Shown: positions 1 through 9,642 of the stretch, in pieces
How positions within the stretch are numbered: position 1 is the first letter of the stretch
Layout of the letters: the number at the start of each line of letters is the position of its first letter
Assembly (NCBI GenBank): GCA_022497145.1
Contig: MU385856.1
Location: forward strand, 992,001-1,056,000
Direction: 5' to 3'
Source: Rostrohypoxylon terebratum
Lineage: Eukaryota; Ascomycota; Sordariomycetes; Xylariales; Hypoxylaceae
DNA length: 64,000 bases
Notes under the pieces: model-generated
The model's input: the letters and a program-made list of their open reading frames with translations, nothing else
The model's database searches: none
What the model was told of the DNA's origin: nothing
Translations under genes and position numbers: made by a program

Positions 1-2169
1 CCTAAAATCAAGCTTTGCGATCCGATTTGCTAGGTGCTTATATGTGGCGCCGGCGGGGTCTCCGTAGCCGAGAAAGGTCTCATATAGCCACGATGCGAGG
101 GGAACTTCGGAAAGGCACAGACTACGAATCGACTCCAACACTGGCTTGAAGTTATTCTCTCTACCACTTCGTCGAACGATCAAATTAATCCGCTCATAAA
201 CATCTGGCTTGCCGATGGAGACTCGATCCATATCCTCCTTGTACGTCTTAGGGTCTAATTTTAGTTGTACCTTTCTCGTGGAAGACCGGTTCTGGCCTCC
301 GAAGTACGTAGCAGGATCTCTGATAGACTTCCCTTTATCATCCATGATTTGGGATATTTCTGCACTCCTCACAGAGATTAAGCCCAATTTCTCTGCTTCG
401 GAAATGGTTTGGGCACCTCCATTCGAAATGCTCTTCGGAAGGGAGGCGTCCACTGCAACAAGAAACACAACATCATCCGGACGTAATGAATCCCATTCTC
501 TACGGATGTGATCGGTAAGCCGACGCACATCGAGCGAAATCTCTGCATTGACTGCAGACGGTTTGTCATCACCGACAAGAGCAGGTACAACTTCCAAGAT
601 AGACGGACGAGATATTGGCAGCGCCATTCTTGAGAAGCCCGTGAACGTCGTCTCCCCCGGACGCTTCGATTCCGGTTTTAGTCGCCTTAACGCATCGCTG
701 ATGTCTTTTCTGATGCCGTAGAAGGACTCGCATCGGTAAAGAACTAAAGCTCTCCAAAGGAAATCCCCAACTGATAGATGCTGAAGTTTCAGCTTAGGGA
801 GTGCGAGGGGCGTCGATCCATCATAATTGTCCGTTCTCAATAGACCTTGGTCAAAAAGAGTAGCCTCGGTCGGAAGAACACTTGTATCCCGGACGACCTC
901 TTGGAAAGTTGGGCGCTTTTCGTAGGTAGACAAGAGGACCTCATTGATAAAGGGTCGATCGATGGGAATGCCAACCGACTCTGGGTATTCCGTTCTAAAA
1001 TCAAGCAAAGCCGCGAGCTTTTTGATCTCCTCATCTGTCAGAGCCTCTAGGAGGTTCTCGAGCTCATCTCTTTTACCTATAGATCCATAATTAGACAAAG
1101 CTAACACTGTCAGCTTATCCTTAAAATGGCGTAGGGCTACGCGTTGAAGTTTTGCGAGCTCGGCACAATGCAAGTCATACGCTTCCGTACGGCCATGTTG
1201 GACACCCGTGTAATCATCGATAGTAAAGTAAAAGTAATGGCTCAATAAGGCGTATTGATCACGAAGTAGCCCATTGTCTTCATCATTAAACATGGGGGAG
1301 AGTCGGAGGGCGGGTAAAATGTGTAGATCTTGGAACAAGGTGTTGGTGTATCGTCTCGTTGGGCTTTGACTCAACAAGTCGGAGATGAACTCGACGAATC
1401 TTTCGCAATAGAGCACTTCCTCCGCCTTCCTCTTTTCACCGTATAGTAACTTGAGAAAGTCCAATGTCATGGTGTAAAGCCAAGCTCTTTCGAACCTCAA
1501 GCGAGCTTTCGTTGAATCATCTGCCGAGTCGTATCGCTTACCCGCCGCTCTCCAAGCTTTCTTGGGTGATGCATTTTGAGCCAGTTTGCTTTCACGTTTC
1601 GACTCGGTGAGGTTATGCCAGATACCGATGGAAACTAACGAGGCGCACTTGTTACGTACGCTCGACCAATCCAGGCTCTGAAAAGCATATATGATACAGC
1701 ATAGGAGGTTCGTCCGTACGGTCAATGATATTGTGTGGTCGAGACACATGGATAGAACGCGGGTGAAGAAGCTTTCAAACTCGGCGGGTCGATCTTCGAA
1801 TATGCTCCATGTCTCCAGCTTTTCTCTGGCCTTGACATTGGTGATGAGGGCTATTAGGAGGACATGGAAATTGGACGAGTCTTCGGAGTACCCAGGCCAT
1901 AGATAGCTCTCGAGGGTTTGTAGTCCTTCGAGAACGAGTAATGACTTGTAGGGGAAGCCATTCTTCTCGAGGACATCCCAGATGTCGCGCTTTATTACAT
2001 CGTTCTTGACCTTGATCCTCGTAGTCCGCTTGGTAGTCTTTAGCCAATGTTGTCTCGCAAGCTGGGCGAACTCACTCTCGCCCTCCAAGTCGGCAATGGT
2101 AGGTCGGAGTTCGATATCGCGTGACTTAGACTTTGCGTCACTTTTCTTGAGTCTCTTTGCGGTCGGCAT
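1..2169 (-). CDS. cwf11: Intron-binding protein Aquarius / Cwf11 (spliceosomal RNA helicase), N-terminal part, runs off the left edge
   Basis: Read from the ATG at 2169, the frame stays open for 723 codons to base 1 without a stop, so the gene continues beyond the window. The start is basic (MPTAKRLKK), as expected for a nuclear protein. The reading then matches the Aquarius family pattern: LWPGYSEDSSNFHVLLIALI, ARLRFERAWLYTMTLDFLKL, and the segment around residues 340-600 with the ALSNYGS and PTEATLFDQG type blocks. Family knowledge: Aquarius is a roughly 1,400-residue SF1 helicase with an N-terminal armadillo-like domain and a beta-barrel. It sits on the intron upstream of the branch site in the spliceosome. 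Only the ARM/beta-barrel part is visible; the helicase motifs would lie to the left. No intron is needed in the visible part. It is divergent from the THO subunit gene at 2990. Confidence 0.9.
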   Translation of the reverse strand, partial: MPTAKRLKKSDAKSKSRDIELRPTIADLEGESEFAQLARQHWLKTTKRTTRIKVKNDVIKRDIWDVLEKNGFPYKSLLVLEGLQTLESYLWPGYSEDSSNFHVLLIALITNVKAREKLETWSIFEDRPAEFESFFTRVLSMCLDHTISLTVRTNLLCCIIYAFQSLDWSSVRNKCASLVSIGIWHNLTESKRESKLAQNASPKKAWRAAGKRYDSADDSTKARLRFERAWLYTMTLDFLKLLYGEKRKAEEVLYCERFVEFISDLLSQSPTRRYTNTLFQDLHILPALRLSPMFNDEDNGLLRDQYALLSHYFYFTIDDYTGVQHGRTEAYDLHCAELAKLQRVALRHFKDKLTVLALSNYGSIGKRDELENLLEALTDEEIKKLAALLDFRTEYPESVGIPIDRPFINEVLLSTYEKRPTFQEVVRDTSVLPTEATLFDQGLLRTDNYDGSTPLALPKLKLQHLSVGDFLWRALVLYRCESFYGIRKDISDALRRLKPESKRPGETTFTGFSRMALPISRPSILEVVPALVGDDKPSAVNAEISLDVRRLTDHIRREWDSLRPDDVVFLVAVDASLPKSISNGGAQTISEAEKLGLISVRSAEISQIMDDKGKSIRDPATYFGGQNRSSTRKVQLKLDPKTYKEDMDRVSIGKPDVYERINLIVRRSGRENNFKPVLESIRSLCLSEVPLASWLYETFLGYGDPAGATYKHLANRIAKLDFR

Positions 2170-2989
2170 GGCTCAAAGGTTGACAGATTGGCTATTGGCT
2201 ATTGGCTATTGGCTAGATACCTTGGCAAGACCTCGACGCAGAGCAGTATTATGCCGAGCTTATGAGCTTTGGTGGTGCAATCATGAAGCTGTACCTGATA
2301 GTTGTTGTCGGTATATACCTAGGAGATGATTTACTTGGACATAGCTTAACTGAAGAAATGGTGGGTTTCACGGTGTGGCGCAAATATAGTACTTCCTTGT
2401 TCCTTGGAAATTGTCAGCCTCGTCGCGTTTTGCGTTGTTGATTTTGATATGTGACATGTAATTGGTGTACCTACCTAGTAGTACTACTAGTAGTAATATC
2501 AGTACGTACTCTGAGTTATCGCCCGTCCAACTTTATTTTTTATTTTTTCGTTCAATCAGGCCAGTCAGGTCAACCCCCTGTCCGTTCTTGCATGCATGCA
2601 AGGCAAACTTAATCCTTGCTTTCCCCATAAAAGATTGGCGGTAAATCCTGGCAGAACTAACCCAGCAGCCCAGGTCTTGGATAATCGGATTGTATTGAAC
2701 AGGGAAGCTCAGCCTTCCACATCAATGAATCTTCTTTAATCTTTTAACTCACTTGACCTGGGTCCTGAACAGCTGTCTTTCGCATTGTCCCGACAAAGAC
2801 CAGCCAACCCGAAACAATATTTTTTGAGAATGTTAATATTCTAATGTTCTAAGAATAATTGAATCGGCACCTACCAATCATTCACTCATTTATCAACAAA
2901 ACATTGAAACTGCCAACAACAACTGCGATCGATAGGTACAGAGGAGCCTTCGAATATTATCCTCCCTACGACCATTCCTACGATCTGAG
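2170..2989. promoter_or_regulatory. Divergent promoter region between Aquarius and THOC1 genes
   Basis: This 820-bp spacer separates two head-to-head genes for nuclear RNA processing. Close to the Aquarius start, 2187-2214 holds four head-to-tail copies of the 7-mer attggct, which on the minus strand reads as four CCAAT boxes 18-45 bp before the ATG. The rest is T-rich with a few TAGTAC/CTACC type repeats. No credible small gene was seen. Confidence 0.55.
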
Positions 2990-5658
2990 ATGCCTTCCGC
3001 GAAGAATCCTGATTTCGAAGTGCCCCAGGTAGATGCCTTCGCGGCGCTCCTGAGGGACACCTTGAATCATGCACGATCGATCAAGCCGACCGAATCGATC
3101 GAGCCTCCTCTCACTCAAGCCGACTTTGACAGTCAGCTCGCGCAAATACCCACCATATTCACGTCGGAGAAGGAGAAGACTCGCCAAAATGCTGTCATAG
3201 AAATAGCCACAAGAAACATGTTCAGCAGTTTAGTTGTTAGTTTTAAGACTCCGACCCTCCTACTAGCAATTAAATGCTGACTTCATAGGCTACAACCTCA
3301 ATCGATTCACCCGAATTCGTCCAGGTCTGGAACTTGTTCGACTTCCTTTCGGTTTTGTCCGACAACGACCAATGCGACCCTGCCCTCCTGTTCTGGCTGG
3401 TGGAAGAACTTCTCGACAGTCAGACCACCGAAAAGTGTCGCAAGATCTTTGATTACCTCGAGTCGCGACGGGAGCAGATTATAGTGCACAACCTCAACAC
3501 CAAAAAACTAGTCATCCTGAGATTTTGCAACGATCTTCTACGTCGACTATCTCGTGCCGAGGATACAGCTTTCTGCGGTCGCGTCTTCATCTTCATGTTC
3601 CAGTGCTTTCCTCTGGGGGATAGGAGCTCTGTCAACCTGCGCGGTGAATATCATGCCGAGAATGTCACAACCTTCGATGACATACCTGACCAACCAAACG
3701 ACTCGTCAGATAGCATGGTGATTGACACAGAGACTAACTCCACCAAAGATGCGAAAGGTGACAACAAATCTGCAGCCAAAGCCGTTTCGTTCGACTCCGA
3801 AAACAAACCAACGCCCGAGAAGCCTCTCGACGCAGACGCGTTGTATCCGATTTTCTGGTCACTTCAGCATTACTTCAGCCAACCTACGGCACTATTTGAC
3901 TCGGCAGAGTTGGGAAAGTTTAAGTCTGGATTGGAGGCAACTATGTCTGCATTCGAGACGGTTGAGAAGCTTCAGAGGAGTACCAAGGGTTCCGATGACA
4001 ACAAGTTAATACCTCAAAAAAGAAAACAGTCAGAAGGGGACGAAGATCTCCGTAGTAGCACCAACAATCCCAAATACCTTACAAGCAGAGAACTTTTTGA
4101 GCTAGAGGTACGCTCTCGGATTTCCAATGGCTTCTTGGTTGAAAGCTAACCATTCTATCTAGATAAGCGACCTATATTTTAGGCGGCATATACTCATCCA
4201 AGCTCTCATTATACTAGACTTCCTCCTGTCGCTCACCCCAGAAGCTAGAGCGAAACTTGCCAATATCAAGGCCCAGAACAGATCCGTAGTGTACGGCGAT
4301 CAAACACTGGGTGACGATGATGTAAGTCATGAAAGGAGCACTTTCCACTTACCATTGCTAATGACATTCAGATGAACTGGGCAATATCGATGAAGGCCAG
4401 GATTACAAGTTATATCCAGGCCGAACACGATGGATATTTCTTCTTTCGCGTTCTTGACAGTGTCATATCTAGGGATAAGGGTTGGGTACGTTGGAAGGTC
4501 GAGAGCTGTCCGCCAATCAAGAGGGACCCAGTCACTCCTAATGACTTTAACGAGGCGAAAGCTAGCGCCAGACGTATGACGACCAACAAGAGGTTACGAA
4601 CTGTACCTATGGGCTCTCTATCTCTGGAATTCTTGAAGGAAGAAGATAGCGAAACAGCAATGGAGAAACTCAAGGACCCGGCGAGGTGGAAGCTACCGGA
4701 CCTAGCCGTCTTCAAAGACAAAATTGCATCAGATGATCTCGACTTCGATTTTGCAAAGAGTGACAAGGAGAGATCCGAGATACTCGATGCCAAGGCCAGC
4801 AAGACTTGGAGAGCCCTTAGAATCGCCCGAAGATCGAGGCTTGCTGTCTTCGACAAAATCGACGACTGGCAAAAAATCGATGCTATCTTCCAAGAACCGA
4901 AGGTCACAGACGAAGCCGAGGGAGCACAGACAAATGGTCAGCTTCCTGAGGACAGACGCCCGATCATCATAACAGGACCTAGGAAAGTCGGCAAGTCGAC
5001 GCTGGTCTCTATGCTCTTGGAGAAGCACGAGGGTGTGTTTGGGAAGGTTATACAACACACTACCCGAAGTCCAAACGATGGAGAGGTCGACGGGCAGGAT
5101 TACCACTTTGTGGATTCCAAAGCATTTAATGCTATACTGGACGGCGACTATTTCCTCGAATTCTCAAATCGGGACGGCGTTGACTGCGGAACGAGCCGAA
5201 AAGCGGCCGAGGCTTTGGAAGAGTCCGGGAAGGTTCCTGTCATCCAACTGGACAGTGAAGTAAGTACAAATATACATTTCAAAGACTTAAATAACGGAAA
5301 CATTTTACTAACTTTAGTCCAGAGCCTCCAGATGGCCAAAGGCAACGGCTACTCCGCTCGAATCATTTTCGTCGCGCCGCCCAGCATCGAGGAATTAGAA
5401 GCCCGACTCCGAAAGTCGGGCGATCTTAGCGAAGAGAGCATACAGAGTGCACTCAAGGCCGCCCAGGAAGAAATTGAGCAGGCTCAATCCGAAGGGTATT
5501 GCGATACCGTCATTACGAATGGAGAGTTGGATGAGGCGTACAAAGCCCTCGAGGAGTTGCTATACGGTGCTCCCGCTGAAACAAACGGAATTAACGGCGG
5601 CGATGCGGGAGACGATGTAGCGATGCAGGACGCGGTAACCGGCGAGGTTGCAACGTAA
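2990..5658 (+). CDS. THO complex subunit 1 (THOC1/Hpr1-like) fused to a C-terminal guanylate-kinase-like domain
   Basis: Proposed exons are 2990-3235, 3289-4107, 4163-4321, 4372-5254 and 5318-5658, giving 815 residues. Residues about 1-530 follow the THOC1 pattern, including CFPLGDRSSVNLRGEYHAEN, which is diagnostic of the family. THOC1 is a core subunit of THO/TREX, coupling transcription to mRNA packaging and export. After an acidic linker the same uninterrupted frame enters a guanylate-kinase fold from about residue 606: P-loop GPRKVGKS (610-617), HTTRSP, GEVDGQDYHF, DYFLEF, CGTSR, then FVAPPSIEELEARLRKSG and a closing helix ending near 790. Against yeast Guk1, several GMP-contacting residues are changed (see findings). 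Four introns are 50-63 nt with clear CTAAC/CTGAC branch sites; the last uses a GTGAAG donor chosen because it preserves LDIQSLQMAK. No stop, start or gene boundary separates the two domains, so a fusion is well supported. Confidence 0.88.
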
Positions 5659-6666
5659 GTTGCTAGACCGTGCTATGTCGCCCACGTAGTTTTGATCTAT
5701 TTTTCGGAGTTATCCATTGCCCCGGGTGTGCGGGTGTGGACGATGTTTAAGCGCTATTGGTCTACGATGGGCTCTAGGTTCTCGGACGTCCGTCAGGTCC
5801 GTTACACCAAGGGGGGGAATCCCTCAAGGACTGCTATAATTTAATGTACCGCCATGATCAATGGGTCGGGAGACATGAAGCATAAAAATTGCGAAGACGA
5901 TAAGGTTCGGATACGTAGGAGTGCTATTATTCCATAGTTGAGATACCCATACAATGAATACATTGCTATATGAACCTGGTAAAACTTTGAACCGTATCAA
6001 CCTATCGTGAGAATCGCTGTACTGTGATTGCTGGAACGACGAGCTACGGTTCTTGCCACAGGGACATTGAGATAAATAGTCATGGGATTTGTAAATCACC
6101 AGTAATTCAAATAACAATGAAGGAGGATGACTTGAAGACCCTATAACGGGCTGTTCAATTCAGACAGGTCTATCTACATGGCTCGAATATAATATCCGCC
6201 GACCCTCCAGGGTATCTACCTAGTATCCTCCAGGGCTATATCCACCCCTACTTTGGTAGGCATCCTAACCTATACCTATCCATAGGATTGAATAGTATCC
6301 TCGAACCTCAGGCCTCAATTTCTGAAAATGTCCATCTTTTCAGGATTTCCTACCCCTTGGAGACTTGCTGATATAGCATTCTGTATATCCCGGCACCCCC
6401 TCGCTCGCCAATCCAAAATATCCAGTCTTCTCTTCTAGATACCGGCCTTTCTAAATGGTGCGCTAAAAAGCAAAACGCCCTCGCTATGCAATGTAAATCA
6501 ACCCGACCTGAACATAGTAAAGCCGAGCCCGCCTTTTTTCCCCCTCCTCTTATGGTATATGGGAAGTATGTGTTGGAATATAGGTGGTAGTAGTAGTTCG
6601 TAATAGTAGTAGTAGTAGGTAATGTGTAGATGAAGCATGGATATGTGATCCGGATACGAAACCCTA
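5659..6666. other. Convergent 3' intergenic region
   Basis: About 1 kb lies between the converging THOC1 and PLC-like genes. It contains a GTA-rich simple repeat (about 6584-6619) and TATCTACC/TCCAGGG type repeats near 6200-6300. No gene was recognised. Both 3' untranslated regions probably lie here. Confidence 0.5.
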
Positions 6667-7830
6667 CTAAACGAGGACCAACGTAGCCGCGATAAACGCC
6701 ACCAGCGCGCCAGCGCCCATGCCCAAGCCTCTCGTCCTGCCCGCGGCAGCCGTAGTCACAGTCGTAGTCTCGGACTTGGTCGAACGACCGACGGCCGTGA
6801 TGCCGTTCATGTTATCGGCGGTGGTGACGGCAGGGCCCTCGTTGAAGAAGTCGACGAGCACGAAGGAGGGGATCTGGCCCCAGTCGCTTTTACAGTTCTG
6901 GGCGTGCAGGCCTAGGTTGCCGGTCGTGGAGGTCGAGGGGCTGTTGGTCGTGGTGATGTCGTCGACGTCCGGGATCTCGATCGACGCTGCTAGCAACTGG
7001 TACGCGAAGTGGTTCATCAGCGGCATCAGACCGGCCGATATGGCGGCGCTGGCGGAGCTCTGCGTCGTGGGACGGTCGAGCGTGCAGTTGAAGCCCGACA
7101 GCGAGGTCACGTCGTACGCTGTCTCGAAGATGTGGTCGAATTCGTTGAGAAGGTATGGGTATGATGTGCTGGTAGTAATGGAAGCGATGAAAGTCACCAA
7201 TCGTGTGTTGGCGCTGATCATTTCTTGCAACGTGGGCCATGTGCTACCGGAGTGTTCGTACCCGTACGTATCGATGCCGGAGGCGCTGAAAACAGTTCCG
7301 AATTCGGCTGCGGTCTTGCTATCGGAGTTAACGAGTAGGAGTGTCACTACCTCGTTGGGGTTGGAGTCCATCCAGGACTTGATGGCTGTTAACCAGTTCT
7401 GAAGTGTGCCGGCGTCGAGCAGACTGCAGGTTGTATGGCATAGTTCGATGGCACCGTCCTTGTCGTGAACTTGGGCCTGGAGTAGCCGGATTCCGGCATC
7501 TAGGGCAACGGTTGCGTTGTAGTACTGGTTTCCGGCTATCGAGTTTCCTGTAGACGAATCTCGGAGAAAAGCAGAATCATGAGCGCCCATGTGAGTTATG
7601 GCGTTATATGACCGACTGCATAGGTCGGGAGAGTTGTTGCAGGCCGTCGTCGAGGTCGAGGCTGAAGCGGAAGCTGTTGCTGTGGAACTGGAGCTGGCTA
7701 CTGCAAAGGAAGAGCTTGTGGAGGATGAGGAAGATCCGAAGCCAAACCCACTACCTTCTTGTGGGAGGGCGTGAGCCGTTGCCGTTAGGGCAGCGGCAGC
7801 AGTGAAGAATGTACATAATGAAGGTATCAT
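6667..7830 (-). CDS. Secreted, probably GPI-anchored PLC-like phosphodiesterase (TIM-barrel)
   Basis: A single exon encodes 387 residues. The N terminus is a signal peptide (about residues 1-22, ending near AHA), followed by a Ser/Thr/Ala-rich stretch to about 62. The core resembles the PI-PLC X-type TIM-barrel family: ITHMGAHDSAF (putative catalytic His84), the strand-loop AQVHDKDGAIELCHTTC (second His132), and LVDFFNEG near the end of the barrel. The C terminus is a Ser/Thr linker and a hydrophobic tail (GALVAFIAATLVLV), typical of a GPI signal. Related fungal proteins are annotated as PLC-like phosphodiesterases; the physiological substrate is unknown to me. The middle of the gene is GC-rich, which creates antisense open frames with no family resemblance. 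Confidence 0.82.
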   Translation of the reverse strand: MIPSLCTFFTAAAALTATAHALPQEGSGFGFGSSSSSTSSSFAVASSSSTATASASASTSTTACNNSPDLCSRSYNAITHMGAHDSAFLRDSSTGNSIAGNQYYNATVALDAGIRLLQAQVHDKDGAIELCHTTCSLLDAGTLQNWLTAIKSWMDSNPNEVVTLLLVNSDSKTAAEFGTVFSASGIDTYGYEHSGSTWPTLQEMISANTRLVTFIASITTSTSYPYLLNEFDHIFETAYDVTSLSGFNCTLDRPTTQSSASAAISAGLMPLMNHFAYQLLAASIEIPDVDDITTTNSPSTSTTGNLGLHAQNCKSDWGQIPSFVLVDFFNEGPAVTTADNMNGITAVGRSTKSETTTVTTAAAGRTRGLGMGAGALVAFIAATLVLV

Positions 7831-9642
7831 ATTGTCCGTTTAATAATTGTTGCTACTAGGAAAGGAGGAAGATTGGTCTAATAATCTAGTCTATAGATGG
7901 AACGAATGGGAATATAACGAAAACAAAATAAAAGATATATAAACTTACAACAAAAAAGAGATGGTGGGTGTATTACGATTAAGTACGAATAATAATACCT
8001 ACAATGCTACATGTTTCGAGGTTGGCCAGGAGGCTAAGCTGAGCCCCAACCATCAAAGAACTTAGAAGCACAATACGATGAAGAGGACATGGCCCATGGC
8101 CCATGGGAAGCAAGAATGTCTCCCTGCAGCGTTTAAGGGCAAGCATAAGAAGAGCCTCCAAGATCAAGCCTTGAGTGGCTCCCCTAGATGTCGTATTTTA
8201 TGTAATTTGTGGGGTTGCGTGATGATCACCGACGTCTGGTGGGTTGCTGGAGAACTGCGCCTCGACGGGACGCGAGGAGGTAGGGGACCGTAGGGTACTG
8301 CGTAGCTTGGGACGTCGTCAGCAACTTTCAAGCTTGGCCAAACTTGAAACGACCTAGACCCGCCAACAACGCTTGAATTCGCGGCGCCGCGACAGTTGAG
8401 CGGTTTTGGATTTAGTCTTGGTCCCGGCATTGCAGACCCCGATCAACCATATCAACCATTACCAACCATATTCCTTAACACCGTCCGTTGCTGCTCAATG
8501 TAAGAACCCTTTGTATCCGGCTTCATGTTGAAAGGATTCGACCGTTCGGGAATCAGGTTCCAGTATTATTGTATTCCAAGTTGCTTATTGAATGAAATTG
8601 TAAAGGAGAAAAAACTGGAACTTGGAACAAAAAAAGAAAAAGGGGGAAGTTGTTACACAGTAACTTGGTTATTTGTGGCTGGTGGCTGGTGGCTGGGGGC
8701 TGGGCTGGCTCACATTATTATGCAATTAAATGCCTCGATTGATCTGCTACCTGTATACACGGTTAGTTGTACCACGCGCCACAAATACTGCGTAGATCCC
8801 TGTCCTATTTTTGGCAGTCTTTTATGTGCGATTTCATCACTAGAAACTTTTCTCGATTCTCGGGGTCCAATCGTCTTGTGATCTGCCGCGCAAGCGTTTA
8901 GCGAACTTCAGCGCCTCTTAGGGTTGCCACGCATCAAAAGGCAAAAACGAGTTGTTCGCTTCTCAGCGTCTAAGATTTACTTTGTATGGATACCGATTCT
9001 AAAACCCGGGCGGCCTCTCCACTGTAATAGCGATAAATCCGGTTGATAATTTTGGTTGGTATTTTTATCCTGCCGCATCTTCGGAAAATTCGATGAATCT
9101 GGAGAATACGGGGTTGATCTCGCCCATAAAATTGTGACGGGCTGTGGAGAGTTGGAAAATCTTGGTATGTATGTAGATCTTCGACTGTTGTATTTAGTCT
9201 ATAAAGGGGGCAGTAAATACTATATTCCTAACGACGTGCCGGGCTGCCGGGTAAGCGATTTCACGACCCAATTCATGATTAAACTTCCTACTTGTGTCAA
9301 GCCTGTTAAGTGTGGGTGAAGTAGGAGAAAAAGTGACACGAGAGCTCTACTTGACCAGACTTTGGACAACTTATGTCTCAAGTCTAACGAAACCGGCGGA
9401 GCTTCAAACAGCCATCCCCCAAACGAACGAGGCAGTATCACGTAGTAGCGGACAGAAATTCACCATTATCCTGAGGCGTTTCATTAGTTCATTAGACAAA
9501 GTTAGTACTAATTCCACCTGAAGTACCTATCACCAGCCAGCCAGTCGCAACGCCTTCCAGAAAATAACCTCCCTATGGTGAACAACATGCTATGCCTTAC
9601 TCATAAAAGACGTTCTGCCACCGAGGACCAGCTTCGGCATGG
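7831..9642. other. Intergenic region upstream of the PLC-like gene
   Basis: This 1.8-kb stretch lies between the PLC-like start and the Cdc37 stop. It contains a nested palindrome of CCCATGGG/CATGG units at 8088-8107 and a GGCTGGT-type tandem repeat at about 8677-8710. Small open frames (for example 8525-8881 and 9056-9319) have no recognisable motif, no splice context and unhelpful composition, so none is called. Confidence 0.45.

Noticed and set aside
6719..7402. 227-codon open frame antisense to the PLC-like gene
   Set aside because: Composition artefact of the GC-rich sense gene; no motif, and sense frame has signal peptide, catalytic His residues and GPI tail.
8525..8881. 118-codon open frame
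   Set aside because: Low-complexity tryptophan/glycine block comes from a GGCTGGT repeat; no family resemblance or splice context.
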